DNA of 64,000 nt from contig NZ_ATXI01000006.1 in assembly GCF_000421605.1 (NCBI RefSeq), positions 47,400 to 111,399 of the forward strand, in the 5' to 3' direction. Within the stretch, counting starts at the first letter, position 1. Each line of letters starts with the position of its first letter. A program made the translations under genes and the position numbers. Positions 48,072-55,937 of the stretch are shown here, one piece after another. Origin of the DNA: Thermodesulfobacterium thermophilum DSM 1276. Lineage in GTDB: Bacteria; Desulfobacterota; Thermodesulfobacteria; Thermodesulfobacteriales; Thermodesulfobacteriaceae. Below the pieces are notes generated by a model, which saw only the letters and a program-made list of their open reading frames with translations, was not told the origin of the DNA and ran no database searches.

Positions 48072-49349
48072 ATGACCTCCCAAAAAGACAAAATGAAAAT
48101 TTATTTAAAAAAACCTCTCTTACCTTTTATGTTTTTAGGGATCTCTCTGTTAGCCGGAGTTTTTTTCATTCTTGCTGCAGTCTCTAACTATCAAAACATC
48201 CGTAAGACTTTAGATACAGGGTTAAAACTTCAGGCCATAGGGGTAGAAATTACCCTTAAAAGTCTGATCAAAAACTTTGGTTTAGACCTGATAAAAAAGG
48301 AAAAAAACTTTTTTGCTTGGCTTCTTTTAGGAGAAGAATGGGAGGGAGTGGCTTATGTAGCGATCTATGATACAGAGGGTAAAATATTACTTCATTCTAA
48401 CCCAGAGCTTATAGGGACAAAGATTCAAGATAGGGTTTCCTTTAATGTTACCTTTCCTCGAAGTTTTTATCAAACTACTCTTACTGAAGAAAAGTTGTTT
48501 GTTTACGAAAATCTATTAAAAACAGAAAAGCAACAGGCGGTCCTGAGGGTAGCACTCCACATATTTCCCGTAGAGGAAATTTTAGGTTATGCTAAAAAGC
48601 ATGTTTATTTAGAGTTTTTTCTTGGGTTAGGGTTCTTTGGATTAGGGGTCATTGGTTTTTGGTTTTTTAAACGGTCTGAAAGGTTGATACAGAGGATCGA
48701 AGACCTTGAGAGATGGAAGTTTATCTCTCAGGTCCTTGCTCATGAGATGAAAAATCCTTTAGCCAGTATAAAGGGTTTTACCCAGTTAATTCTTAAAAAA
48801 ACTCCAGAAGAAAAGACCCAAAAGGCCCTTAATCTTATCCTAAAAGAAACCTTAAGGATGGAGAAACTTTTACAAACCCTAAATTCTTATACCCATCCCC
48901 AAAAGCCAAATTTTTCTTCTTTTGACTTATACAGCCTCTTAACAGAGGTTATCGAAACCTTTAAACTTCTTTATCCTGAGGCAGACTTGAGAGTAACTCT
49001 TGAGGGAAAAAACTTTATGGTAGTTTCTGACCAAGATAAACTAAAAGAGATACTGATAAACCTTTTGGAAAATGCCTGGCAAGCCTCTCAAGAGGCAGGC
49101 AACTTAAGGGTGGATTTAGGTTTAATTTCTGAAAAGACTTTTTATATTATTTACATAAAAGATTTTGGAAAAGGGATTCCTCAAGAGTTGATACCTAAAA
49201 TTTGGGAACCCTTTTTTACCACAAAAGCCAAAGGCATGGGCCTTGGTTTGACTATAGTCAAAAACCTATGTGAGGAACTAAATTGCAGGATTGAGCTTAA
49301 ATCAGAACCTTCTTCTGGGACAGAGGTATGGATAAAAATCCCTCGATAG
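48072..49349 (+). CDS. Membrane sensor histidine kinase (ZraS/NtrB-like)
   Basis: The 425-residue protein has two membrane segments (about residues 17-40 and 178-202) enclosing a periplasmic sensor domain, then HisKA with LAHEMKNPLASIKGFTQ. The catalytic domain has N-box NLLENAWQASQ, G1 DFGKGIP and G2 KGMGLGLTIVKN. No HAMP or PAS domain is evident. It overlaps the response regulator by 22 bases. The periplasmic sensing domain and the nearby ZraP-like gene suggest detection of envelope metal stress, by analogy with ZraSR. Confidence 0.88.
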   Translation: MTSQKDKMKIYLKKPLLPFMFLGISLLAGVFFILAAVSNYQNIRKTLDTGLKLQAIGVEITLKSLIKNFGLDLIKKEKNFFAWLLLGEEWEGVAYVAIYDTEGKILLHSNPELIGTKIQDRVSFNVTFPRSFYQTTLTEEKLFVYENLLKTEKQQAVLRVALHIFPVEEILGYAKKHVYLEFFLGLGFFGLGVIGFWFFKRSERLIQRIEDLERWKFISQVLAHEMKNPLASIKGFTQLILKKTPEEKTQKALNLILKETLRMEKLLQTLNSYTHPQKPNFSSFDLYSLLTEVIETFKLLYPEADLRVTLEGKNFMVVSDQDKLKEILINLLENAWQASQEAGNLRVDLGLISEKTFYIIYIKDFGKGIPQELIPKIWEPFFTTKAKGMGLGLTIVKNLCEELNCRIELKSEPSSGTEVWIKIPR

Positions 49350-50653
49350 TTATCGTAGAAGACGATACCTCCTTTGCAAGTTTCTTAGAGATGACCTTTC
49401 AGGAGGAAAACTATAAAGTTTGGGTTTTTCATAACCCCGAAACTGCTTTGTTTCACCTTCCTGAACTCAATCCAGATATCGTAATCACCGACCTTAAAAT
49501 GCCAGGTCTTGACGGCATCACTTTTATCAAAAAAGCTAAAAAAATCCTTCCGGAAACGGTTTTTCTTGTTATTACAGCTTTTGGCACCATCCCTTCAGCG
49601 GTTGAGGCCATGAAAGCAGGAGCTGTGGATTACCTTACCAAGCCTCTTTCTTCCCCAGAAGAACTTTTAGCTAAATTAAAACTATACCTTAAAAAATTTA
49701 AAAAATCCCCCTCCTTTTATCCAGCAGATTTGCCCCCACTTGAGGTTGTTTTTGCAGGGATGGAGGACCTTTATGAAAGGCTGATCGAAATTGCCCCTAC
49801 AGATGCCACCGTCTGCCTCTTAGGAGAAACAGGCACCGGGAAAAGTTTAATCGCCAAGATAATTCATGTTTTAAGCGGAAGAAAAGGGCCTTTTGTAGAA
49901 ATAAACTGTGCTGCTTTGCCTGAAAATTTAGTAGAAGCTGAACTTTTTGGCTATGAAAAAGGGGCTTTTACCGGTGCTATAAAGACTAAACCTGGTAAGT
50001 TTGAACTCGCAAGAGAAGGCACCCTTTTTCTTGACGAAATCTCGGAGATGAGCCTTACCGTGCAGGCTAAATTCTTAAGAGTGCTTCAAGATAAAGCCTT
50101 TGAAAGATTAGGAGGCCTTGAAACCCTGAAAACAGACGCAAGATTTATCGTAGCCACCAACAAAGACTTAGAAAAACTTGTAGCTGAAGGGATTTTTCGA
50201 GAAGACCTATTTTACAGGATTAACGTTTTTTCTTTTTATCTTCCTCCACTTAGGGATAGGAAAAAACATCTAAAAACCATCGTCCAATATCTCTTAGAAA
50301 AAATCTGTCAGAAGCTGGGGAAACCTTTAAAACCACTAAGTCCATCTTCCTGGGAAAAACTTGAAAACTACTCTTTCCCAGGAAACATAAGAGAACTTGA
50401 GAACATTCTTGAAAGGGCAGTGATACTTAGTAAAGGAGACATGATAGAAGTAGAAATCCCCTTTAAAGCAAAGGACCTGTTTCAAGACAAGACGACCCTA
50501 AAAGATGACTTACAGATTAAAAACTTAGAGAAAAAAGCCATACTTAAAGCCCTTGAACTTACTAAGGGAAACAAACCTGAAGCAGCCAAACTTCTTGGGA
50601 TATCCCTTAAGACCCTTTATAACAAACTAAAAGACTTAGGCTTGAAAGAATAA
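49328..50653 (+). CDS. Sigma-54-dependent response regulator (NtrC/ZraR family)
   Basis: The 441-residue protein has a receiver domain (IVEDDTSFASFLE; phospho-Asp in VITDLKMPGLDG), an AAA+ domain with Walker A GETGTGKSLIAK and the sigma-54 contact loop GAFTGA, and a Fis-type helix-turn-helix (EAAKLLGISLKTLYNKL). It should activate promoters of the GG-N10-GC type. One such site lies before the ZraP-like gene that converges on it. RpoN itself is not in the window. Confidence 0.95.
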   Translation: MDKNPSIVIVEDDTSFASFLEMTFQEENYKVWVFHNPETALFHLPELNPDIVITDLKMPGLDGITFIKKAKKILPETVFLVITAFGTIPSAVEAMKAGAVDYLTKPLSSPEELLAKLKLYLKKFKKSPSFYPADLPPLEVVFAGMEDLYERLIEIAPTDATVCLLGETGTGKSLIAKIIHVLSGRKGPFVEINCAALPENLVEAELFGYEKGAFTGAIKTKPGKFELAREGTLFLDEISEMSLTVQAKFLRVLQDKAFERLGGLETLKTDARFIVATNKDLEKLVAEGIFREDLFYRINVFSFYLPPLRDRKKHLKTIVQYLLEKICQKLGKPLKPLSPSSWEKLENYSFPGNIRELENILERAVILSKGDMIEVEIPFKAKDLFQDKTTLKDDLQIKNLEKKAILKALELTKGNKPEAAKLLGISLKTLYNKLKDLGLKE

Positions 50654-50654
50654 T

Positions 50655-51083
50655 TTATTCCCACACCGGTTTGTAAGGTGCTACAGGACTTCTAAAAAGA
50701 TATAGTTTACCTGTGGTTAAGTTTTTAACATGTCTTGCCATAAAAATGATGCCATACTTAGGAAAATAGGTTTTAGCCCCAGTAACCTCTACCTGATGCC
50801 CTGCGCTAAAATCAGGATTTAGGAAACGATAATAATGGACTGGACACAAAAAAACCGTATAGGCTTTACCTTCTCTTTCTACTTCAAGAGAGGCTAATCC
50901 TCTGGGAGGAAGATAAACAGACAAAATCTTACCTTTAAAAGTAATCTCCAAATTTGGGTCATAGGGAAGTTCTTGAAAAAACTTAAATTGATGAGCATTT
51001 AAAGAGGGAGTTAGAATAAGTATCAAAAAGAAACTTAAGAATATCCAAAAACCCGGGCCAAAAGCCCGGGACTTAACCTTCAT
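50655..51083 (-). CDS. Exported protein of unknown function, OB-fold-like
   Basis: The start chosen is the ATG at 51083, which gives a good signal peptide (MKVKSRAFGPGFW, hydrophobic core, cleavage after LNA before HQF). The longer upstream frame only reads through the end of the ZraP-like gene. The mature part of about 110 residues has alternating beta strands (ITFKGKILSVYLPP, LEVEREGKAYTVFLC, VTGAKTYFP), suggesting a small OB-like barrel. I do not recognise a family. An intrinsic terminator hairpin lies inside codons 5-12, so expression may be attenuated. It is 1 base downstream of the ZraP-like stop. Confidence 0.6.
   Translation of the reverse strand: MKVKSRAFGPGFWIFLSFFLILILTPSLNAHQFKFFQELPYDPNLEITFKGKILSVYLPPRGLASLEVEREGKAYTVFLCPVHYYRFLNPDFSAGHQVEVTGAKTYFPKYGIIFMARHVKNLTTGKLYLFRSPVAPYKPVWE
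51047..51070 (-). terminator. Rho-independent terminator after the ZraP-like gene
   Basis: On the minus strand CCCGGGC-TTTTG-GCCCGGG is followed by TTTTT. The seven-pair GC stem and T-run begin 14 bases after the ZraP-like stop. The hairpin lies inside the start of the next open frame. Confidence 0.8.
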
Positions 51084-51084
51084 C

Positions 51085-51438
51085 TTACCAACCGCAGTAC
51101 CTTCTCCAGTGACCATGCTTACCAAGTGGCAATCCTTTCTCGTGTCCTTTCTTCATTATTTCTACACGGATTTTAGCAAGTTCTTGTTCTTTTGCAAGAA
51201 TAGTATCCCAATTAGGGTTTGGCTGAAGAATAAGAGAACGAGCCTCTGCCCTTAATTGAGCCTCTCTTTGATAGAGAGGTTGTACTTCCTTGCAGAATTC
51301 CTGTAACTTAGCTTGATCAACCGGTGGAGCCATAGGACGCCCCATCCCCTGAGGTCCCATCCCCTTGTAAGCAAAAACTGGCCCGGTTAAAAGAGTACCC
51401 AATCCTAACGCCAACGCTAAGGTCTTCTTGATGTTCAT
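51085..51438 (-). CDS. ZraP/Spy/CpxP-like periplasmic protein
   Basis: The 117-residue protein has a signal peptide (MNIKKTLALALGLGTLLTGPVFA). Its helical mature part has LYQREAQLRAEARSLILQP and LAKEQELAKIRVEIMKKG, the helical hairpin pattern of the Spy/CpxP/ZraP superfamily, and a His/Gly-rich tail (GLPLGKHGHWRRYCGW). ZraP binds zinc and acts as a periplasmic chaperone and feedback regulator. Cys in the core and tail may add metal sites. A ribosome-binding site AGGAGGTGTGGT and a sigma-54-type promoter precede it. Confidence 0.8.
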   Translation of the reverse strand: MNIKKTLALALGLGTLLTGPVFAYKGMGPQGMGRPMAPPVDQAKLQEFCKEVQPLYQREAQLRAEARSLILQPNPNWDTILAKEQELAKIRVEIMKKGHEKGLPLGKHGHWRRYCGW

Positions 51439-51480
51439 ACCACACCTCCTGGTTTTGTTTTGTAGTTTTATTAATCATTT

Positions 51481-51497
51481 AACAAAATCCGTGCCTG
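51481..51497 (-). promoter_or_regulatory. Sigma-54-type promoter of the ZraP-like gene
   Basis: The minus strand reads CAGGCACGGATTTTGTT. The -24 element GGCACG is consensus, and the -12 is TTGTT instead of TTGCT, at the correct distance. It lies about 43 bases before the start codon and fits activation by the neighbouring NtrC-family regulator. Confidence 0.6.
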
Positions 51498-51517
51498 TTT
51501 ATCGCTCTTCCAAAATC

Positions 51518-51533
51518 CTCAAAAATCTTTGAG
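51518..51533 (-). promoter_or_regulatory. Inverted repeat, candidate enhancer site for the sigma-54 activator
   Basis: A perfect palindrome CTCAAA-AATC-TTTGAG lies about 20 bases upstream of the -24 element. It is closer than most enhancer sites but is the only strong dyad beside this promoter. Confidence 0.4.
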
Positions 51534-51567
51534 AACTGGACTTCTTTTAACGATAAAAAAGCTTGTC

Positions 51568-51609
51568 TTTTGTAATGTTTACAAAAATTTGCTGGTAAAT
51601 TTTACAAAA
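51568..51609 (+). promoter_or_regulatory. Two operator-like dyads upstream of the hydroxyacid dehydrogenase gene
   Basis: TTTTGTAA-TGT-TTACAAAA (51568-51586) is a perfect 8-3-8 palindrome. A second copy of its right half, TTACAAAA, occurs 23 bases on (51602-51609) within a smaller dyad, GTAAA-T-TTTAC. The pair lies upstream of the -35 box, as expected for an activator, and roughly two helical turns apart. Confidence 0.5.
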
Positions 51610-51634
51610 GGTAAAAAAACTATTTTTATAAGGC

Positions 51635-51662
51635 TTGAAAAACGGTATAGACCTGATAACAT
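51635..51662 (+). promoter_or_regulatory. Promoter of the hydroxyacid dehydrogenase gene
   Basis: TTGAAA (51635-51640) is followed after 16 bases by TAACAT (51657-51662). A 15-base dyad AGTAA-GTACT-TTACT (51668-51682) covers the likely transcription start and could be a repressor site. Confidence 0.45.
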
Positions 51663-51708
51663 TAGTAAGTAAGTACTTTACTACAAATTTATAAAGAGGG
51701 GGCTTGGT

Positions 51709-52728
51709 ATGACTTGGGAAGAGGTGAAAAAGAATGCTAAAGAAAAACTAAAAGGATTTTGCAGGGTTTGTCCGGTGTGTAATGGAGTTGCCTGTGCAGG
51801 TGAGGTGCCTGGGATGGGTGGACTTGGAACTGGGTCTGCCTTTAAGGCTAATTTAGAGGCCTTAAACCGTTATAAATTTAACCTTACTGCAATTCACGAG
51901 GTTAAAACCCCTTCTACCGAAACGGAATTATTTGGTCAAACCTTAACCCTTCCTGTTATGGCAGCACCTATAACCGGGACTACCTATAACATGGGAGGTG
52001 CTATCACCGAAGATGTTTATACCGAAGAGGTTATAGCTGGGTCTCTTATGGCTGGAACCATCGGATGGACAGGAGATGGTGCAGACCCGTTGATGTATTC
52101 AAGTGGTATAAATGCCATTAAAAAGTTTGATGGCAAAGGTATCCCTATCATCAAACCAAGGTCTCAAGAAGAAATAATCAAAAGGATCCGTATGGCAGAA
52201 GAAGCAGGCGCTTTAGCAGTTGGGGTAGACATAGACGGTGCAGGGCTTATTACCATGGCTTTAAAAGGACAACCTGTAAACCCTAAAACTCCTAAGGAAA
52301 TCGAAGAGTTGGTAAAAGCTACCTCTTTACCCTTTGTACTCAAAGGTATCATGACAGTAAAAGATGCTGAGATTGCTTATAACTGTGGGGTTTCGTGTAT
52401 AGTGGTTTCTAACCATGGAGGAAGGGTTTTAGACCATACACCAGGAGTGGCTGATGTTTTGCCAGAAATCACCGCAAGGTTTAAAGGGAAAATGACCATC
52501 ATCGCAGACGGTGGGGTAAGAAGTGGGGCAGATGTGTTAAAACTACTTGCCCTTGGGGCTGATGCGGTGCTTATAGGGAGACCTGTTGTCATAGCTGTTT
52601 TTGGTGGGATGAGAGAAGGTCTTAAGATCTACTTTGATAAAATAAAAAACGAACTTATTCAAACCATGTTGTTAACTGGAGTAGCTTCAGTAAAGAACGT
52701 GCCATCAAACATCTTGGTAAAAATTTAA
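51709..52728 (+). CDS. FMN-dependent alpha-hydroxyacid dehydrogenase (L-lactate dehydrogenase-like)
   Basis: The enzyme belongs to the LldD/glycolate oxidase TIM-barrel family and probably oxidises L-lactate to pyruvate. In the 339-residue protein the FMN/substrate elements MAAPITG, LPFVLKGI (FMN lysine), VSNHGGRVLD (catalytic His and Arg), IIADGGVRSGADVLKLLALGA and IGRPV are present. It is shorter than LldD and has an N-terminal CX2CX2CX4C cluster (CRVCPVCNGVAC) seen in a subfamily of anaerobes. ATG has AAAGAGGGGGC upstream. It converges on the PPC gene of the lactate operon. Confidence 0.87.
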   Translation: MTWEEVKKNAKEKLKGFCRVCPVCNGVACAGEVPGMGGLGTGSAFKANLEALNRYKFNLTAIHEVKTPSTETELFGQTLTLPVMAAPITGTTYNMGGAITEDVYTEEVIAGSLMAGTIGWTGDGADPLMYSSGINAIKKFDGKGIPIIKPRSQEEIIKRIRMAEEAGALAVGVDIDGAGLITMALKGQPVNPKTPKEIEELVKATSLPFVLKGIMTVKDAEIAYNCGVSCIVVSNHGGRVLDHTPGVADVLPEITARFKGKMTIIADGGVRSGADVLKLLALGADAVLIGRPVVIAVFGGMREGLKIYFDKIKNELIQTMLLTGVASVKNVPSNILVKI

Positions 52729-52737
52729 AAACTTATT

Positions 52738-52771
52738 CAGGTCAGAGGTGCCATGAAGGGCCTCTGACCTG
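52738..52771. terminator. Bidirectional hairpin between convergent genes
   Basis: CAGGTCAGAGG and CCTCTGACCTG form a perfect 11-pair stem with a 12-base loop. The flanks are AT-rich but lack a long T-run. It lies between the dehydrogenase stop and the PPC-gene stop, and can act on both strands. Confidence 0.7.
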
Positions 52772-52783
52772 AAATATCAAAAA

Positions 52784-53215
52784 TTAAGGTTGCCAGAGAT
52801 ACAAACCTGTTAGCTCGTCAAAACCTCTTTGAAAAGCCTCTCCTTCAAACTCTACGATCTCAAACTCAAAGGCAAACACCTCAGAACCTTCAAAAAGATG
52901 ACCTCCGACGACAGTAAAATCTTCTTTACCTAAAACTACGTGAAGATGCACAAAAGAGGTTCCGTCTTTAACTGAAACGTTTCCTTTTAGACTTAGAACC
53001 TCCATAGGTTGTTCAAAACTTTTTATCACATATTCCCTTTTTATTTGGTCATAGTATCCTATCGTAGCCCTGGTTACAGCCCCAATCCCTGAAACCATAC
53101 CGGCTTTAATACCCAATTCGTTAACTTTTTGGGTTAACCACCTGAAAAGATCCTCTCCTTTGGGAACCCTTCCCTGAAAAATTCTCTTTACTCTGTATTC
53201 TTTTATAATTTCCAT
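52784..53215 (-). CDS. PPC-domain (DUF296) protein
   Basis: The 143-residue protein is a single PPC/DUF296 domain: RRIFQGRVPKGED-like start, GIKAGMVSGIGAVTRATIGYYD, and the conserved HLHVVLGKEDFTVVGGHLFEG with possible metal-binding histidines. In plants the domain accompanies AT-hook DNA-binding proteins; bacterial members are trimers of unknown role. It is the last gene of the lactate operon, 3 bases after the LutB-like gene, which suggests a regulatory or metabolite-binding role there. Confidence 0.85.
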   Translation of the reverse strand: MEIIKEYRVKRIFQGRVPKGEDLFRWLTQKVNELGIKAGMVSGIGAVTRATIGYYDQIKREYVIKSFEQPMEVLSLKGNVSVKDGTSFVHLHVVLGKEDFTVVGGHLFEGSEVFAFEFEIVEFEGEAFQRGFDELTGLYLWQP

Positions 53216-53218
53216 GGT

Positions 53219-55336
53219 TTACAACCTCTCTGCAAGAACTTCTAATGAATGTTTTACCTTAAAGGCTAACCCTTTTTTATCAGCCCCACCCCTTATCTGC
53301 ATGATACATCCAGGGCAGTCAGTACATACAAGATTTGCCCCTGTATCCTGTATGTTTTTCAGTTTTCTTTCAAGGATTTTTACCGAGATCTCTGGAAATT
53401 TTAAAGAATAAGAACCTCCCATACCACAGCATATATCTGACTCAAACATCTCTTTGAGCTTAAGCCCTGCTTTTTGTAAAGATTCCCTTGGCTCTTGCCA
53501 GATGTTTAACGAACGCTTTAGATGACATGGATCATGATAGGTGAATTCCTCTTCTAAAGGCTTACTAAAGGTGATTCTACCTTCCTTGATAAGCTTATGG
53601 ATAAAATATGAAGCATCTATCACTTTTTCTGCCATTTTTTCTGCCTTTGCGATAAGCTCCGGAGAAACTTTTTGATTCCTTAGGGCCAACAAGCCTTTCT
53701 TCTTTAAAACCAGAGTACAGGTGGGACAGGCTGAAAGGATAAAATCTGGATTTTCCTGTTCTAAAGCCTTTAAGTTTTGCAACATGTTGTTAGCAGCAAC
53801 ATCCATAACGCCGTTATAAAGGGCAGGTGCCCCACAACAGGTTTGTTCTTGAGGGAAAATTACTCTAATACCTGCCCTGTTAAGTAGCTTAACCAAGGCC
53901 TCTCCTATCTCTGGATAGGCAAAATCTATGAGACATCCTGCAAAAAAGGCTACCTTTTCCTTGCCCTCTGGCTGTTTTATCTTTTTAACCTGGTCCCTAA
54001 AAGGTTTGTCTGCTATGGCAGGAAGACTTCTTTCTTGGGTAAGTTCGGCAAAAGCTAAAGGCAGGTGCCTTATAAAAGGCCCTTGTTTGAAAGGTTTTTG
54101 TAGTTTTGAGGCCATCCTTAAGGCTGTATGAAAAAGTTTGCGGTTGTTTACCACAGAATAAATAGCCTTTACCTTTAAAGGCAACCCCTCTTCTTCGGCA
54201 AGCCTTCTCCTTATCTCCAAGATCAGGTCAGGGATGTTTATCTTGCCTGGACATATTTTTACACAGTTGCCACACTGGATACAGAGGTTTTGAATATCTT
54301 TCGTAGCCTTAAGGCCTTCAGTCCAGACGGTAAGGATGGTTCCGATTCCTCCGGTATAAACCCTTCCGAAAACAAGACCACTTATCAGCCTAAAAACAGG
54401 ACATACGTTTAAACAGGAAGCGCATCTGATACACTGTAAGGCCTCTTTAAAAACAGGGTCTTTTGCCATCTCAGAACGACCGTTATCAAAAAGGATGATG
54501 TGGACCTCTTTTTTGGTCCCATCCCAGTGTTCCCTTTTTCCGGTGATAAAAGACACATAGGTGGTGATAGGTTGTGCGGTTGCATTTCTTGGTAAGGCTT
54601 TAACGATAGGATCTATGTCCTCAAGCTTGTCTACCAGTTTTTCTATACCGACTACTGCTATATGAACTTTGGGTAGGGTTAAAACCAGCCTTGCGTTACC
54701 TTCATTGGTAAAAATTACAATACTTCCTGTCTCTGCTACAGCAATATTTGCTCCTGTAATCCCCAGGTCTGCTTTGAGAAATTTGTCTCTCAAGTTTTTT
54801 CTGGCAAACTTTACCATCTTTTTTATGTCAGGCTCAACGGCATCTACCTTTTTTGTAAAGATGTCTGAAACCTCATAACGGGTAAGGTGAATGGCAGGTA
54901 AAACCATGTGAGAAGGGCGCTGACCTGCAAGCTGGATGATCCACTCCCCTAAATCTGTCTCATAAACCGCTATTCCAGCCTCTTGAAGATGTTTGTTAAG
55001 ATGGATCTCTTCAGTAGCCATGGATTTTGATTTCACTATGGTTTTTACGTTATGAGCCTTAGCTACCTCTAACACATAGTTTATAACCTCTTTTGGGTCT
55101 TTGGTGTAAAAAACCTTAGCCCCTCTTTTGGTGGCTTGTTCTGTAAATTTTTTTATCAATTCGTCAAAATGTTCTGCGGCATAGCTTTTTACCCGAACTA
55201 TCTCATTTCTTATCTCCTCAAAATCAAGCCCTGTATAAGCCTTTTCTCGAGCAACTACATAAGCTTCATAAAAATTCGTAAGAGCCTTAGAAATAACCGG
55301 ATGTTCTAAAGCCTTTTTGATTTCTTCTTTAAGCAT
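53219..55336 (-). CDS. LutB-like lactate oxidation Fe-S protein fused to a CCG-domain (LutA-like) part
   Basis: The 705-residue protein combines a LUD domain (about 1-300: KSKSMATEEIHLNKHL, GITGANIAVAETGS), two [4Fe-4S] ferredoxin motifs (CIRCASCLNVCP, CIQCGNCVKICP) and two cysteine-rich CCG domains (CCGAPALYNG, CCGMGGSYS). In effect it joins LutB and LutA. A protein of this size and design occurs in the Desulfovibrio lactate cluster. With LutC it would oxidise L-lactate to pyruvate and pass electrons onward. It is 64 bases after the LutC-like gene. Confidence 0.88.
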   Translation of the reverse strand: MLKEEIKKALEHPVISKALTNFYEAYVVAREKAYTGLDFEEIRNEIVRVKSYAAEHFDELIKKFTEQATKRGAKVFYTKDPKEVINYVLEVAKAHNVKTIVKSKSMATEEIHLNKHLQEAGIAVYETDLGEWIIQLAGQRPSHMVLPAIHLTRYEVSDIFTKKVDAVEPDIKKMVKFARKNLRDKFLKADLGITGANIAVAETGSIVIFTNEGNARLVLTLPKVHIAVVGIEKLVDKLEDIDPIVKALPRNATAQPITTYVSFITGKREHWDGTKKEVHIILFDNGRSEMAKDPVFKEALQCIRCASCLNVCPVFRLISGLVFGRVYTGGIGTILTVWTEGLKATKDIQNLCIQCGNCVKICPGKINIPDLILEIRRRLAEEEGLPLKVKAIYSVVNNRKLFHTALRMASKLQKPFKQGPFIRHLPLAFAELTQERSLPAIADKPFRDQVKKIKQPEGKEKVAFFAGCLIDFAYPEIGEALVKLLNRAGIRVIFPQEQTCCGAPALYNGVMDVAANNMLQNLKALEQENPDFILSACPTCTLVLKKKGLLALRNQKVSPELIAKAEKMAEKVIDASYFIHKLIKEGRITFSKPLEEEFTYHDPCHLKRSLNIWQEPRESLQKAGLKLKEMFESDICCGMGGSYSLKFPEISVKILERKLKNIQDTGANLVCTDCPGCIMQIRGGADKKGLAFKVKHSLEVLAERL

Positions 55337-55400
55337 AATAACAACCCCGCCTTTTTATTTTTATAAATAATTTTAAGTCAATAATTAAATCAAAATAAAT

Positions 55401-55937
55401 CTATAAATTTTCAACGCAAACAATTATCACCCTTTCTGGACCGTGAACCCCTATGGTTAACACCCTTTCTATGTCTGCCGTCCTACTGGGGCCGCTGATT
55501 AGGGTTACATAAGGAGTATTAGTCAAATTAAAAGAACGAAGGGCGGTTTTAAGGTCTGGGAAGATCCTGCTTTTAGGAAGGATAGCTATGTGAATCTCTG
55601 GTAAACTTGAGACCAACCTTTTCTGTATGTGGTTAGAAACCTCTATCAAAGAACCAGACTCAGCTATAGCCCCGTCTACTTCGTTTATCCCGATTTTAGC
55701 TTGACTTGCTATTTCTGGGGTAAATTCAAAGGTAATCTGAGGGAGGTCTGCTAAAAGGTCTTCTTTTCTCTCCCCATCCAAAAACCAGGTATCATACCAA
55801 ACAACTGATTTTTTGTCCTCAGATGAGGTGTTTTCTTTTATAAATCCTTTTATAAACTCTAAAGCTTCTTTTCGGTTTTTAAAAGAATATACCTCTGCCA
55901 TCAAAGCAGAAGCTTTTTCTTTAAAAAGTTCAAACAT
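55401..55937 (-). CDS. lutC: LUD-domain protein (LutC/YkgG-like)
   Basis: The 178-residue protein is a single LUD domain: WYDTWFLDGERK, GINEVDGAIAESGSLIEVSN, SLPEIHIAILPKSRI and SGPSRTADIERVLTIGVHGP, the last being the usual family end. In Bacillus, LutC is required for lactate oxidation with LutA and LutB. The start ATG shares one base with the end of the upstream Fe-S gene. Confidence 0.9.
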   Translation of the reverse strand: MFELFKEKASALMAEVYSFKNRKEALEFIKGFIKENTSSEDKKSVVWYDTWFLDGERKEDLLADLPQITFEFTPEIASQAKIGINEVDGAIAESGSLIEVSNHIQKRLVSSLPEIHIAILPKSRIFPDLKTALRSFNLTNTPYVTLISGPSRTADIERVLTIGVHGPERVIIVCVENL

